Notes under the pieces: model-generated
Seen by the model: only the letters and a program-made list of their open reading frames with translations
Database searches by the model: none
Told to the model about the DNA's origin: nothing
Part shown: positions 42,517 through 52,839 of the stretch, piece by piece
Layout: every line of letters begins with the position of its first letter
Position numbering within the stretch: position 1 is the stretch's first letter
Program-made: the position numbers and the translations under genes
NCBI RefSeq assembly: GCF_910592395.1
Contig: NC_088309.1
Coordinates: forward strand, 312,501 to 376,500
Length of the DNA stretch: 64,000 nt
From: Lineus longissimus
Lineage: Eukaryota; Nemertea; Pilidiophora; Heteronemertea; Lineidae
Reading direction: 5' to 3'

Positions 42517-42594
42517 ATGAGAGGAGCTCTGGCGCCTGTGGTGCTGGCACTGGCTGTCGTCCTGACTGTTGGTTTGGTGGCCACTTTACAGACC
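42517..42594 (+). pseudogene. Decayed copy of exon 1 of the 145-aa gene
   Basis: About 60 bp match 43278-43340 at high identity (GAGAGGAGCTCTGGCG.CTGTGG..., GGCACTGGCTGTC.TCC). The copy then lacks about 17 bp and ends with a stop after the GCCACTTTA match. It keeps a hydrophobic ALAPVVLALAVVLTVG run but has no splice donor or second exon. It looks like a local duplication relic. Confidence 0.65.
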
Positions 42595-42787
42595 TGATTG
42601 GTTAGCTAGCCTTGTGACGTCATACTATTTTTACACCGAGGGGTTTTCCTGTTTTTCATCTCGGCTAAAAGCTAATGCGTTTGGGCTGGAATTCCTGGCT
42701 TTTTTCGAGGTAGCACATAGGCTCGATGTACAGCGTAGGGGATCGAGGCTGTATAATGGGCTACAAAACCATCCCCAAGTCCCAGTG

Positions 42788-42870
42788 CGCGAAACGACTA
42801 CGATTAGAGCGAAACGACTACGATTTGGAGCGAAACACCTGGGGGCGAAAGGTCATGAAGCGAAACGACC
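42788..42870. repeat. Short irregular tandem repeat of GCGAAACGAC
   Basis: GCGAAACGAC or close variants occur at about 42788, 42807, 42831 (GCGAAACACC), 42845 (GCGAAAGGTC) and 42861 (GCGAAACGAC). Spacers are CTACGATT-, CTGGGGG- and ATGAA-like. Confidence 0.6.
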
Positions 42871-43077
42871 GGCTACCCTATCAAACAAGCTGATTGCGAA
42901 CTAACCTCTCATGCCAGTGGTCCAGTATGGAACCTAATTGAAAACTACTGGGTCATCCACAGCAAGCTGGGATTAGTCGCAAGAACCCCAGGTTCATCCT
43001 GACTCATCATATGGTTTTATATTCCCCCCAAATGGAAGTAAAGCGAGGTAAAATACCATGATGGACAACATGCCCCA

Positions 43078-43145
43078 GGTTTAGTGGTTAGAGTTCAGCT
43101 TTAACTCGTGATGGTGAGAGGGCCTATAGCTTTCATTTCGAAACC
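43078..43145 (+). repeat. Possible tRNA-derived SINE head
   Basis: TTTAGTGGTTAGAGTTC matches a degenerate pol III A box and TTTCGAAACC a degenerate B box about 50 bp downstream. No cloverleaf was drawn with confidence. Confidence 0.3.
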
Positions 43146-43265
43146 ACTCACCAGCCCAATCGAATATGACTATCGCCGTTGGCATTTGAAGTGGATCGAT
43201 ACCCGGTATTTGGTTTGACCAGTTCTCGATTCTCTCACTATAGTGAACACAACTGGTTCGGCAAG

Positions 43266-45073
43266 ATGGTATCGTGGGCGAGAGGAGCTCTGGCGGCTGT
43301 GGTGCTGGCACTGGCTGTCATCCTGACTGCTGGTATGGGCGAAGGGAGCCAAGAGGCCACTTTAGGACAGACAAATACGCCAGAAGTAAGTGGGAACTAC
43401 TAAGTCTTTTTCTGTACAGTTGTCTCGTTCAAACATGCCAAGGTATCGGAATACTGTCGTCTATCGATACTGGAGCAGGCGGCATGGTTTCGGTTGTTGG
43501 CAGTTCAATACTTTGATGCAATGAACTCGGGCAGTGTTACCTGGCGTGTTTCAGGGTTGGACGACCTAGTCTCATCATAACCAAGTCCGTCGGTAAACAC
43601 GCCTGTTTCTGTCGAAGACGTGACGTATAGTGAAAACATCAGCGGCTGTCACCTTTGTCAGTATGTGGTCCTGGGTCCTGGTCGGTCTCAGTGTAACGTT
43701 AGTTTTTGAATGTTTTCATTTCTGAGTGTTTCCTTTCATTGTGTGACGGAGCAGATTTCCTCCGGAGTTTTCGGTTTCCTCGTAATTTAAATTACAATTA
43801 TGCTGTAGTAGAGCTAATAATCTTGTACCGAGTTTTGGCACAAACATCAGAATCGTTAATTTCTTGCAATTATTCTGATAATGGTTTACCCATAATCATA
43901 ATCAACTAGACATGCATATAAGCATACATTGTTTTGATAACCAAGGGTTATAATCAAGTACAGCTGTACTGATCAGTGGTGTCGGTCTCAAGTGTCCTTG
44001 TTCCTCATAGCTCAGACAGAACTAATCTTTAAATGCCACCTGCACTGACCGAAGGACGCTTGTACAGGGGCACTTAAGCACATTTTATTCTCCCTTTTGT
44101 AAACGCATGCGGCAAAGCTTTCTTACTTCAAGCTACACTGTACCCAAACAATGTATTTCTCGCATGCGTTGATAAAAGGGATAATAAATTGTAATGGGTT
44201 CCTGGTAGAAAACCGAGAAGCACATCCAGGGAAGGCTCGCGATTCTCTACTGAAAGATGGGCAACAATTCGTCATAAAACATGGACTCGATACAACTTTA
44301 CACTTCTATCATATCAATCTTTGACCCCGGGGGTCCGTTATTGATCTACTTTAGGACAATGTGACCTGAACTTCTCCTTGTTCGTGAATCATTGTGATCA
44401 GTGATGATCCAAGTTCAGGGTGAGCGGGCGGCAGGGTCGATCGAATTGATGATTGATTTGCCACGTGGCGCACGCGAAACACACTCCCTAGTATTAAGTT
44501 TTAGAAGCAGTTTTCAAGAAAATGTACTTTAGAAGTGTTGTGATGCTAGTCAGTTTAACAGACACGAATTAACCTTGCTTGAGATTTGACCAAATTGAAT
44601 GAAATCGAATCCAGCGTTTGGTCATTTAACCAGTGGTTTTCAAGACACTCGCCTCTCGATATTTCAAATAGTGTGTACATGACTTTGAAATAAAAAGAAC
44701 TTGAATCTCAGGATGGCATTAGACAGACCTAAACTCCCCCTTTCTCTGCTTTTAGGTGACACACACATCTGACCTTCGACCTTTACACGAAGAAGATAGC
44801 TCGCTATCATTCGATGAAGACAACCTCTCATACGTGACAAGTCACAACTGCAGCCTTCCCGTCGTGGCCAGAGTCCACATCAACCCAATGAAAAGTGCAT
44901 ACAAGAACTGGGTCATGCCAAAAAGTCAGAAGGAGGCGGGACTTCTAGCATTTTCATTCGGTTTGACGGCAGCTCTTGCATTTACCCCATTTGTGTGCAG
45001 ATGGCTACTGGATGGTCTTTTCTTTCTTCTTGGCGCATTGTTCTTTGGGAACGGAGAGGAGCAAGAACTTTGA
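43266..45073 (+). CDS. Unrecognised two-exon membrane/secreted protein (145 aa)
   Basis: Exons 43266-43385 and 44756-45073 join at GT-AG in phase 0 (438 nt with stop). The N-terminus (MVSWARGALAAVVLALAVIL...) is a signal peptide or signal anchor, probably cleaved near residue 24-26. The middle is polar and acidic with HEEDSSLSFDED and one Cys. A basic patch (PMKSAYKNWVMPKSQK) precedes a hydrophobic C-terminal third (about 108-138, LLAFSFGLTAALAFTP and LLDGLFFLLGALFFG) likely to form one long or two short TM helices, then an acidic end. I know no family with this layout. The intron contains a MITE-like element. Support is the clean splice pair, hydrophobic ends in the right places, and a duplicated exon 1 nearby. 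Confidence 0.6.
44092..44180. repeat. MITE-like element family B, copy 2 (89 bp)
   Basis: TIRs CCCTTTTGTAAACGCATGCG and the complement of CGCATGCGTTGATAAAAGGG. The interior is in the opposite orientation to copies 1 and 3. It lies in the intron of the 145-aa gene. Confidence 0.75.
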
Positions 45074-45728
45074 ACACTCAAAATCTACTCTTTTGTTGAC
45101 TTTTGATTCCTGTTGAAATGCTTTGGGTGATCTGGGTGAGCTCTAGATAGGACAATATGACATAATCGGATTACTGAGAAAGCACAAACTACAATAATCC
45201 GATTGTTGAGAAGCACATCAGTGCCAACTATTAGAGTCCAACCAAGACTTACTTTGAAGTTGTCACGTCAGTACAATGAAGTATTATTTAGCGTTCACCG
45301 GATTCTTATACCATGCTTACGGTGCTATTTGTAATGGTGTAAAGGTTGCTCTTACAATCATCAACCATGTCTTAATTCAGTTGTATAGTGATTTAGACTA
45401 AAAAAACACATTATGTACATAGTTGCTTTCTTTTATTGATTTTAGCCGTTAAAAAGTATTATGCCTATATTGATACAACGAAATCCATCTGAAGCATTTC
45501 AAATGTCGGTGAGCATCCATTATGGTATAGTTGTATGTTGATAAAGTCATTTGCGTGAAAAGTCTACATTAGGAAGCAACGAAAGGCTCCTGCCCTTCTC
45601 CTTATCATTGAACCTTATCATTGGACCTGAATACCTCACTGAAGTCCGTACCATGACATATATCTACTAAATACATACTGCTAAAACTATCGTACAAGGT
45701 CAACAGACTATCATCAGCGCCTTGTCTT
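45074..45728. other. Convergent 3' flanks of the 145-aa gene and the GH1 gene
   Basis: The two genes converge here. AT-rich, no coding sequence. A minus-strand AATAAA at 45432 could serve the GH1 gene. I found no canonical plus-strand signal for the 145-aa gene. Confidence 0.5.
45432..45437 (-). terminator. Candidate poly(A) signal of the GH1 gene
   Basis: AATAAA on the minus strand, about 290 nt downstream of the GH1 stop codon. Confidence 0.4.
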
Positions 45729-48700
45729 CTAATATAACAACTTCATGGCAGATATGATTACAAAGCCCAAAGCTATGGTAAAAGTGGAGACTGAAGTAGA
45801 TCCAGCACTGTTGTAAAATCCATTGTCTTTGATCATCTGTGTGAACCATCGAGCTGAAGCCTTCGGGGTCCGTGGTCTGGCGGGGTCTGTGAAATTGACG
45901 AAGTGAAGCCCGAACTTCTCGGCATATCCTGAGGCCCATTCAAAGTTATCCATGAGGGACCAGGCCGTGTACCCCTTCACATTGCACCCGTCGAGTCGGA
46001 TAGCTAGAAAAATACAGCATCTTATAATACATGTAGTTAAGCTTTCATCACATCATCGTCTCCCGGATCATTCGCATTATGCTAGTCACACGAGTAAGCG
46101 AAGAGGATGTATATGGAGAAGGAGGAGGCGTGTCCGCGCTGTAAAGTGGGGTTTTTTTCATCTAAAACTGCATATATTGCATTTGTTTGATATCATTTAT
46201 CGATGAGACATTAGAGTTGAGGAAAACGAGCGATTCGTTGCAACCTCCAGGTGTTTTCAAAGTCTATACTTGAATCGTGTTACATCCACTCCGCTGATAG
46301 ACATTGTAGTAAAGAGCGTGAACACCTTTTTCATGATCTAGGCCTACTTGATTTATTTACTCTAGCTTTTGATCCTTACTGGATCTTCCTCAAGAGTCAA
46401 TGAAAGACATTGTCATATAAACACAGCCAGGAAGTATCCAGTTGAACCTTTCTGTATCTAACAAAGCTACGGTATCAGAAGAGAGTGATTTCAGAGCGAT
46501 TATTGAGAGCATGTCTCCCCTAGCAATACTTCTTCGGTATATCCTTCATCCCAATCTTACCTTTCAGCATCTCATTGATGTAGCTTCTATAGTAGTCGAT
46601 TCTGGCGGTGTCATCCAGCGTCCCTGACCTATCCGACACACCGTTCTCTGTCACGTAGATGTCAGGGTGGCTGTAGGTCTGATCGATCCACTGTAGAATC
46701 TTCCTCATACCGAAGGGTGCGACTCTCAACCAACCTGATCCGGAGCTAAAAGGAGAAAATATAAAAACAACGGTTCACTTGTGTTTCATCATTCACAATT
46801 CCGAAGGCAGCGGGATATGGAGAGATATCATGGCGCGTTGCCTGTGCGACACTGTGCGTCAGTAGTGTAAACATCAAGCATGAGTCAAGGTAAGGAGTAT
46901 ATTGCGGTGACATTTGATTACTGAGCTTCCCTTGTAAGGCGTAATAAGGATGTACCATGAGGACATAAGAAATGAGAACCCTTGCTAGATCCATCAATTG
47001 GAGAATGAAGTAACGGATGGACAACCTGACGCTCTGCGAGCTGGCTTTATCAAGTTCGTCTCGGGAACGCTTCTTCTCCATACATGTTCCCTTTTGTTAC
47101 CTCATCCCTGGAGCTATTTGATAGAAGAGATGCATTGCGATCATGGAAGTTGGAAAGGAACCGAGTATCTGAGATATCGGTCTAGGTGACACGATGCTAA
47201 TCAAGGTCATTTAGAGGTGACCAAGGTCATTTAGAGGTGACGGTCACACTCACTATCCCCATGAAGGATCAGCCTCTCCCGCCACACCCTTGTCGTTGTC
47301 ATAGTTGGCAGGATTGATAGGTTTGGTGGGATCATCCGATATGATCGCAGCAGTGTAGAAATTGAGTCCGATGAAATCTGAGGTCCCTGAGATGTTTTTC
47401 TTCTCGTCTGCGGTAAACTCTGGCAGCCTCGATTTGGTGAGATTCTGTAGCATGCTCATGTTGTGAACTCTGACCTTCATGACCTCTGGGTAGTCGCCAT
47501 TGATGAGGATGGGGTGAGCAAACCAACCGAAATCAAACTGTAGTGCTCTCTCTGCCGCCTCAACGTCCTTCGGGTCAGTGCTTTTGGGTTCAGACCATCC
47601 TGTATTCAAGGTGATGCCGATCTTTCCTATGAAAGAACCGAAGTAGATATCAAATACCATACTGGGTGGTCCCCAGATAGTTTGGAGTGATTCGATCGTG
47701 ATTCGGCCCTACAAGAAATAGTCTTATTCGTCCCTTGACCAAAGGTGAAATAATCAGTAAACTTATACAGAGGCAAGAGCAGGTCCATTCAAGTAACTTT
47801 TTGTAACAAGAGTTTCGTCTGGTCAGGGTTGGCCACAGCGGATGGTAGCACCTCAACAGTAATCAATCAATAAACTGAACTGCCCTCTATTTTACAGACA
47901 GGGTGAAATTACCATTTTGCGTGCTCCTAAACATTTGGTCGTACGTGTGCCAAACCTTTGCATGAGCTTTGATCAGATTATGCCCCACGGTGTAGACCTT
48001 GTCTCCGGGTCCCCACTGCCCAGGAGCGAATGAACCAACGCCGTATCCCAGCCAGGCAACGATCCAAGGCTCATTGAACGTGATCCAAAACTTCGTCTGA
48101 AAAAGTTATATGGTAGCAAGTACGTCGTTTTATCAACGCATGCGAGAAGAGTTTTGTGTGGTGTAGTGCAGCTTGAAATAACAAAGCGTTTGTTTCGTGC
48201 GTTGACAGAACGGATGACAAAGAATTGCCAGCCAGTTTAGCGTTTTTGTGCGTAATCGGTGATCAATCAACTGGCTAATATTACGAGGTCTGCATTGTCT
48301 TCTGTCTAATCCTCCAATGACAAATAATAGATGAGGTGGCGGTCATAAGGCAGATTATAGAGGAATATGATCTGCGTCGTTGCTCGGCACGCATCAGTGA
48401 TAAACAAATACGGTTTCATTCCAGTGGAGATTTGTGGAGGTATACTGTGACATAGACGCGCTTAAGCCTCTGATTATTCTGATGAGGCCTACCTTGTCGC
48501 CGAAATGAGTGAAGCAAAGCTTGGCATACTCATTGAAATGGTAAACGATTGTTTCATTTAACCACCCTCCCTGGTCTTCTAGTGCCTGGGGTAGATCCCA
48601 GTGGTACAGGGTGATTTGGGGTTCGATTCCTTCTGATTGCAGCATGCCTATGAGCTGCTTATAGTAGAGGAGTCCCTTGTTGTTGATGTTGTTGATGGTT

Positions 48701-50216
48701 CCGTCGGGAAGGATTCGCGGCCATGATAGGGAAAACCGATAATGAGACACCTAGAATGGAAATGAACGGCGTCCCTTTAAACAAATGTAATTGCAAGCTG
48801 AAAGTTGATGCTGTCAATCGCCGTAAAATCGCCCAAATGCTGATTTCGGTAAGGAGAGCGGCCTGGGCACAGATAATCTGCGGATCCCACCTTCCCTTGG
48901 CCTGTCTGTACATGACATGCCTCGCCCTTCCCGGTCGCCCTTGCTCACTTTGGTTGGGATTAAAACCTACTTCACATGCAATGGCCTAAAACGAGATGTA
49001 GTTGATACTTTACCCCCAAATCTTTGAGAAGTTTGACATCGTCGGCTAACTTGTTATAGCTGTCGCATGCGACGTCGCCGGTGTCGTTATTGGCGATCCT
49101 CTTGGCGTGACTGAAGGTGTCCCAAATGCTGGCACCCTTCCCTGACAACAGAATACATAACATAATCAGCGAACGAACGTTCTACTAGAAACTTCTCGTT
49201 CTGTTTGCCAGATGAGCAAGCGGAAGGGAACGTGTTTAGAGAAGGAGGAGCAACTGTTAGCATAATGTGCTCGTGTTTGATCAACTGTCGTTTATCGGCC
49301 ATTCTGCATGTTGTTTGGCCAATGGGTTAGGGTGAGACAGGTATGGGGAAGAAAAGACTCGTTTCTATTCACAATGACCTTACGTGATCTGTAAGTTTAT
49401 CAATGTAACTCACGTTAAAATCTATCGGAGTTATAATTCTACCTCAGCGACAGGTCTTTTGATGATATGATTTTGGCCTTTTGTATTTACAGTTAGAAAT
49501 TATATAATGAACCTGTTCATATATGTCGTCTATATCTTATCATTTGATATGGATTGTGGACAGATATAGCATAATCCATTAACTAGATACCCCTCTGACT
49601 TGCTCACTATTCCTGACTCAGTCCATGATCTTATGATAAGAGAGACGTCGTTGTCAAAACAAAAATCCCAGCAGTAGGCAACCACAAAACTGAGTCAACA
49701 AAGTGTACAATGCGTTCGTCTGCTGAGACTATATCGCAAACGCAAATTGAAATGAAAATGAAAATAATGTCATCCAAATCGAGGGGAAACTGCAGGTCTT
49801 AGCGGATTCCCCCACTTGATGTTGTCTCTCCCTATATCGAGAAACTGTCGGGTTCTATGTGATGACGAGGAAAGCAAAAGGACATTGGCAGCTTACAACT
49901 GCCAGCTCGTCCGTGGTCCCTCTCACGAAAAAATGGCACTCCCGTTTTGGTGATTTCACACAGAAAATGCAGCAATTGAACTAAATCTGATATTTCATCT
50001 GAAACTTCAGAATCCGAAGTATCTGAAAATATTTACTTTGTCAGAATCGGACCACTTCTTACCGTCTGCGTTCCACCCTCCCTCTATCTGATAGGAAGAC
50101 GTAGCGCTGCTCCAAGCAAAGTCTTTGGGAAATTCACCGTAGTACATTTCATCGCATTGTATGGTGTTAACAAGGAACAGAACCAACACGGCAAGATTTT
50201 TAACGGTCTCCATCAT
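45729..50216 (-). CDS. Family-1 beta-glucosidase / lactase-like glycoside hydrolase (518 aa)
   Basis: Seven exons on the minus strand: 50216-50063, 49141-49014, 48750-48493, 48096-47913, 47626-47254, 46745-46561, 46003-45729. All are GT-AG and phase-consistent (1,557 nt). The signal peptide is residues 1-21 ([14 protein letters not shown]). The GH1 barrel starts at [20 protein letters not shown]. The acid/base is Glu189 in TFNEP and the nucleophile Glu399 in [26 protein letters not shown] and [12 protein letters not shown] are family signatures. It hydrolyses beta-glycosides by the retaining mechanism, at the cell surface or secreted. A hydrophobic tail (about 497-518) suggests membrane or GPI anchoring, as in lactase-like proteins. 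It is a single-domain enzyme, unlike four-domain vertebrate lactase. Substrate is not predictable; digestive or Klotho-like roles are both possible, although intact catalytic residues favour an enzyme. Confidence 0.9.
47202..47241. repeat. 20-bp direct repeat with AGGTCA half-sites in GH1 intron 5
   Basis: AAGGTCATTTAGAGGTGACC is repeated head to tail. Each copy has AGGTCA and AGGTGA separated by 5 bp, the DR5 spacing of some nuclear-receptor sites. Regulatory use is speculative. Confidence 0.5.
48124..48213. repeat. MITE-like element family B, copy 3 (90 bp)
   Basis: Ends CGTTTTATCAACGCATGCGA and CGTGCGTTGACAGAACGG. The interior GTGTAGTGCAGCTTGAAATAAC matches copy 1. It lies in the intron between GH1 exons 3 and 4. 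Confidence 0.75.
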
Positions 50217-50640
50217 GCTTTCACTTCAGTGAGTGACCAACTTGGACTTGATATGTAATCTTTTAAGAGGGATTACTCGTGAAGTGATATACTGTATGAT
50301 ATGACCTATCCGGCCACCGCGACAAACTCGCCCAACACGAAAATTACTGAATATACACAATCCAGGCCAAGTCATCAAAGGCCTGGTTAGGGTTGCTCAT
50401 GGAAATCGTCCTCGGCGTACATTGTAATGGTTATCCCATGGTGATGTCAGTTTATAGAAATTGCTGGGGATCGACTTCATTAACCTCGATCCTTAGTCCT
50501 TAGCCTGCGACTAACGGACTTAAAGGGAAAAAGCTGATGATTTGAACACAAACACTTTTAATGCCTCTTGGGCCAAACTACAAATCAAAATGCCTGGATC
50601 TTGTGGAAGGGAAACCTGAAACCACTCAATATCATCATTC
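50217..50640. other. GH1 upstream region
   Basis: Likely promoter and 5' UTR of the GH1 gene; no TATA box is obvious. No coding frame is supported. Confidence 0.4.
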
Positions 50641-50646
50641 ACAGCC

Positions 50647-51604
50647 TCATAGACTACCTTCCTCGTCTGACCCACCAAAATCTATTACATCGTGTTCTAC
50701 ATTCTCCGGTAATGACAGGCTCTTCATTCTGTAATAGCCCAGAGGCTCTCCGGCCACGCGTCGTGGATCGCTCTCAGCGGTTATCTGACCCCAGGACTCG
50801 CCAATGATGCGCATGACCTCAAGCCTTGCTATGGCAGGAGATTGGCCATGTTCATCATTGCTTGCAGTTGTCCATGCCTTCCACATCTTGCGCATGTTAC
50901 TTTTGAAAGATCGTGCGTATTATCGTCCGGTGTAGAGGTTGTACAATTTGGGGTACCAAGGAATCATGTGCACAAAACCGGGTGAATCTTCGATTGTCTG
51001 TTGGAGGTGGGCATTTCTGTGGGCTGGGAACATTTCCCAAATTAAGGGAAAGGGAAATGCGCCCCTACAAAAGGCAGGAGGCAATCATTAACCAAGACCA
51101 GAAACCTGACATTTCCTCGAGCGTTAACTTGTAAATGTTGCATTTCTTCTCCGTCTGTCCTTAAACACCTAAAGATTACACTGGCGAGCTTCTTTCTCCC
51201 ATCGAGAGTAATGCCCAACGTTACAGTAGCTTTGCATTGCCGCGGGGAATACTGCATTATTGTATCGGGAAGTGATGTCAGATGGCCATTCTTATCATTA
51301 TTCTCTGGGGTAATAATCTCCCCGAGTTTCCGTTCTTTGTCAAGGAACACTGAAGCATGGGAAACAACCAAAAACGTGACACCAGCATTGGAGAACACTA
51401 TCAGGGAATGTTGAGCGATGACGATCCGATAGAGTTCGTAGTCGGCGGGATTGTCAAATCGGCCAGAACCCGTCTTGGCCTTCTACATGGTTTGCCTGGA
51501 AACCTCCAGGTGGTATCGTATATTTTCTGGTTATAGTCCAGCACCAGGGACAATGTCACAACCGGACCCATCTGTATATGCCACAATCTGAGTGCATGGA
51601 GCAT
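50647..51604 (-). pseudogene. Decayed pogo/jerky-type DDE transposase
   Basis: Minus-strand fragments in different frames resemble parts of a pogo-family transposase. 51398-51042 has a TVTLGITLDGRKKLASVIF segment like the first DDE strand region (GxTADGxKxPPxVIF). Reading on to about 50895-50800 there is FKSNMRKMWKAWTTASND, like the region after the last catalytic Asp (NKPFKxxVRxxW). Between them are stops and frame changes. No terminal inverted repeats were found. It is a dead transposon copy. Confidence 0.55.
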
Positions 51605-51835
51605 CGTATCACAACTTGGTCCTTGGTCTTACGGACTTTTTGGTCACGTCATTGTTGTTGCCAAAGACCTCATTACACAAATTGGCTCCAAATGTCACTG
51701 CAAGGCATACGGAGTATTGTTTCAACCAACATAATCTCATGGGCGAATCCCAGGTTTCATCCAGTTGGCCGTTGAACATTCTATCGTGTCAGATTGTGTC
51801 AATCAAGGACGACAAATACTGTCCTTAACAACAAA

Positions 51836-52566
51836 GGTCATCGCTACATTGGGGAGGCGGGGCCGATCTACGCCAATGTACGGTGCCAGATCAGTTTCAA
51901 GGGAGGTCATCGCTACATTGGGGAGGTGGGGCCGATCTACACTCATTTACGGTGCCAGATCAGTTTCAAGGGAGGTCATCGCTACATTGGGGAGGTGGGG
52001 CCGATCTACGCCCATGTACGGTGCCAGATCAGTTTCACGGGAGGTCATCGCTACATTGGGGAGGTGGGGCCGATCTACACCCATGCACGGTGCCAGATCA
52101 GTTTCACGGGAGGTCATCACTACATTGGGGAGGTGGGGCCGATCTACGCCCATGTACGGTGCCAGATCAGTTTCACGGGAGGTCATCGCTACATTGGGGA
52201 GGTGGGGCCGATCTACACCCATGCACGGTGCCAGATCAGTTTCACGGGAGGTCATCACTACATTGGGGAGGTGGGGCCGATCTACGCCCATGTACGGTGC
52301 CAGATCAGTTTCAAGGGAGGTCATCGCTACATTGGGGAGGTGGGGCCGATCTACACTCATTTACGGTGCCAGATCAGTTTCAAGGGAGGTCATCGCTACA
52401 TTGGGGAGGTGGGGCCGATCTACGCCCATGTACGGTGCCAGATCAGTTTCACGGGAGGTCATCGCTACATTGGGGAGGTGGGGCCGATCTACACCCATGT
52501 ACGGTGCCAGATCAGTTTCACGGGAGGTCATCACTACATTGGGGAGGTGGGGCCGATCTACGCCCA
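51836..52566. repeat. 69-bp minisatellite, about 10.6 copies, with higher-order structure
   Basis: Unit starts are exactly 69 bp apart from 51836 (GGTCATCGCTACATTGGGGA). Units alternate ACG/ACA at the same site all along the array, and units 1-5 match units 7-11 in order (2=8, 3=9, 5=11). The periods are therefore 69, 138 and 414 bp. As 69 is divisible by 3 and the unit lacks stops in several frames, long open frames appear on both strands; these are a by-product of periodicity. Confidence 0.95.
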
Positions 52567-52763
52567 CCATCAGGTTCACGGGCAATATCGAACAGACAGA
52601 ACAGACTGAAAAGTGATTCCACAGATTTCATTTATTTCTAAATATCAACTTATGAACGTAACCACAACTGTTGTGATCAAGGACACAGGATTAGCATGAA
52701 AAGAACTGCATTTTACATTACATGTTAACATTTAGATCTCCATCCATATTCTTCCACCTAACA

Positions 52764-52839
52764 TACTGTAAACTCCATTGGAAGCCGTCACGACTTTCAA
52801 AGCCCCATCGTCAGAGGGCTTCCACCTGAGTTTACAGTA
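52764..52839. repeat. 76-bp hairpin (foldback/MITE-like)
   Basis: TACTGTAAACTCCATTGGAAGCC at the left pairs with GGCTTCCACCTGAGTTTACAGTA at the right with few mismatches, around a loop of about 30 bp. No transposase; single copy in this window. Confidence 0.75.

Larger units (their letters stand above)
42595..43265. other. Intergenic upstream of the 145-aa gene, with short GCGAAACGAC repeats
   Basis: There is no gene. At 42788-42870 a short motif GCGAAACGACTACGATT / GAGCGAAAC / GGGGGCGAAA recurs five times with irregular spacing. A tRNA-like A/B box pair may lie at 43078-43145. The 111-aa frame at 42569-42904 runs through these repeats and is not supported. Confidence 0.45.

Noticed and set aside
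42569-42904. 111-aa frame upstream of the small membrane protein gene
   Set aside because: Runs through the GCGAAACGAC repeats, overlaps the decayed exon copy in another frame and lacks protein-like features.
47650-47712. Extra GH1 exon following a TTCTTGTAG acceptor
   Set aside because: Reading from it reaches a stop, whereas the acceptor at 47627 restores the family sequence ([11 protein letters not shown]) in phase with exon 4.
51836-52566. CRISPR array
   Set aside because: The repeats are contiguous 69-bp units without unique spacers, and the genome is that of an animal.
51765-52641. Open frames of 250-283 aa on the plus strand and up to 137 aa on the minus strand
   Set aside because: They are produced by the 69-bp tandem repeat (a multiple of three without stops). 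Several frames are open at once and none has non-repeat coding content.
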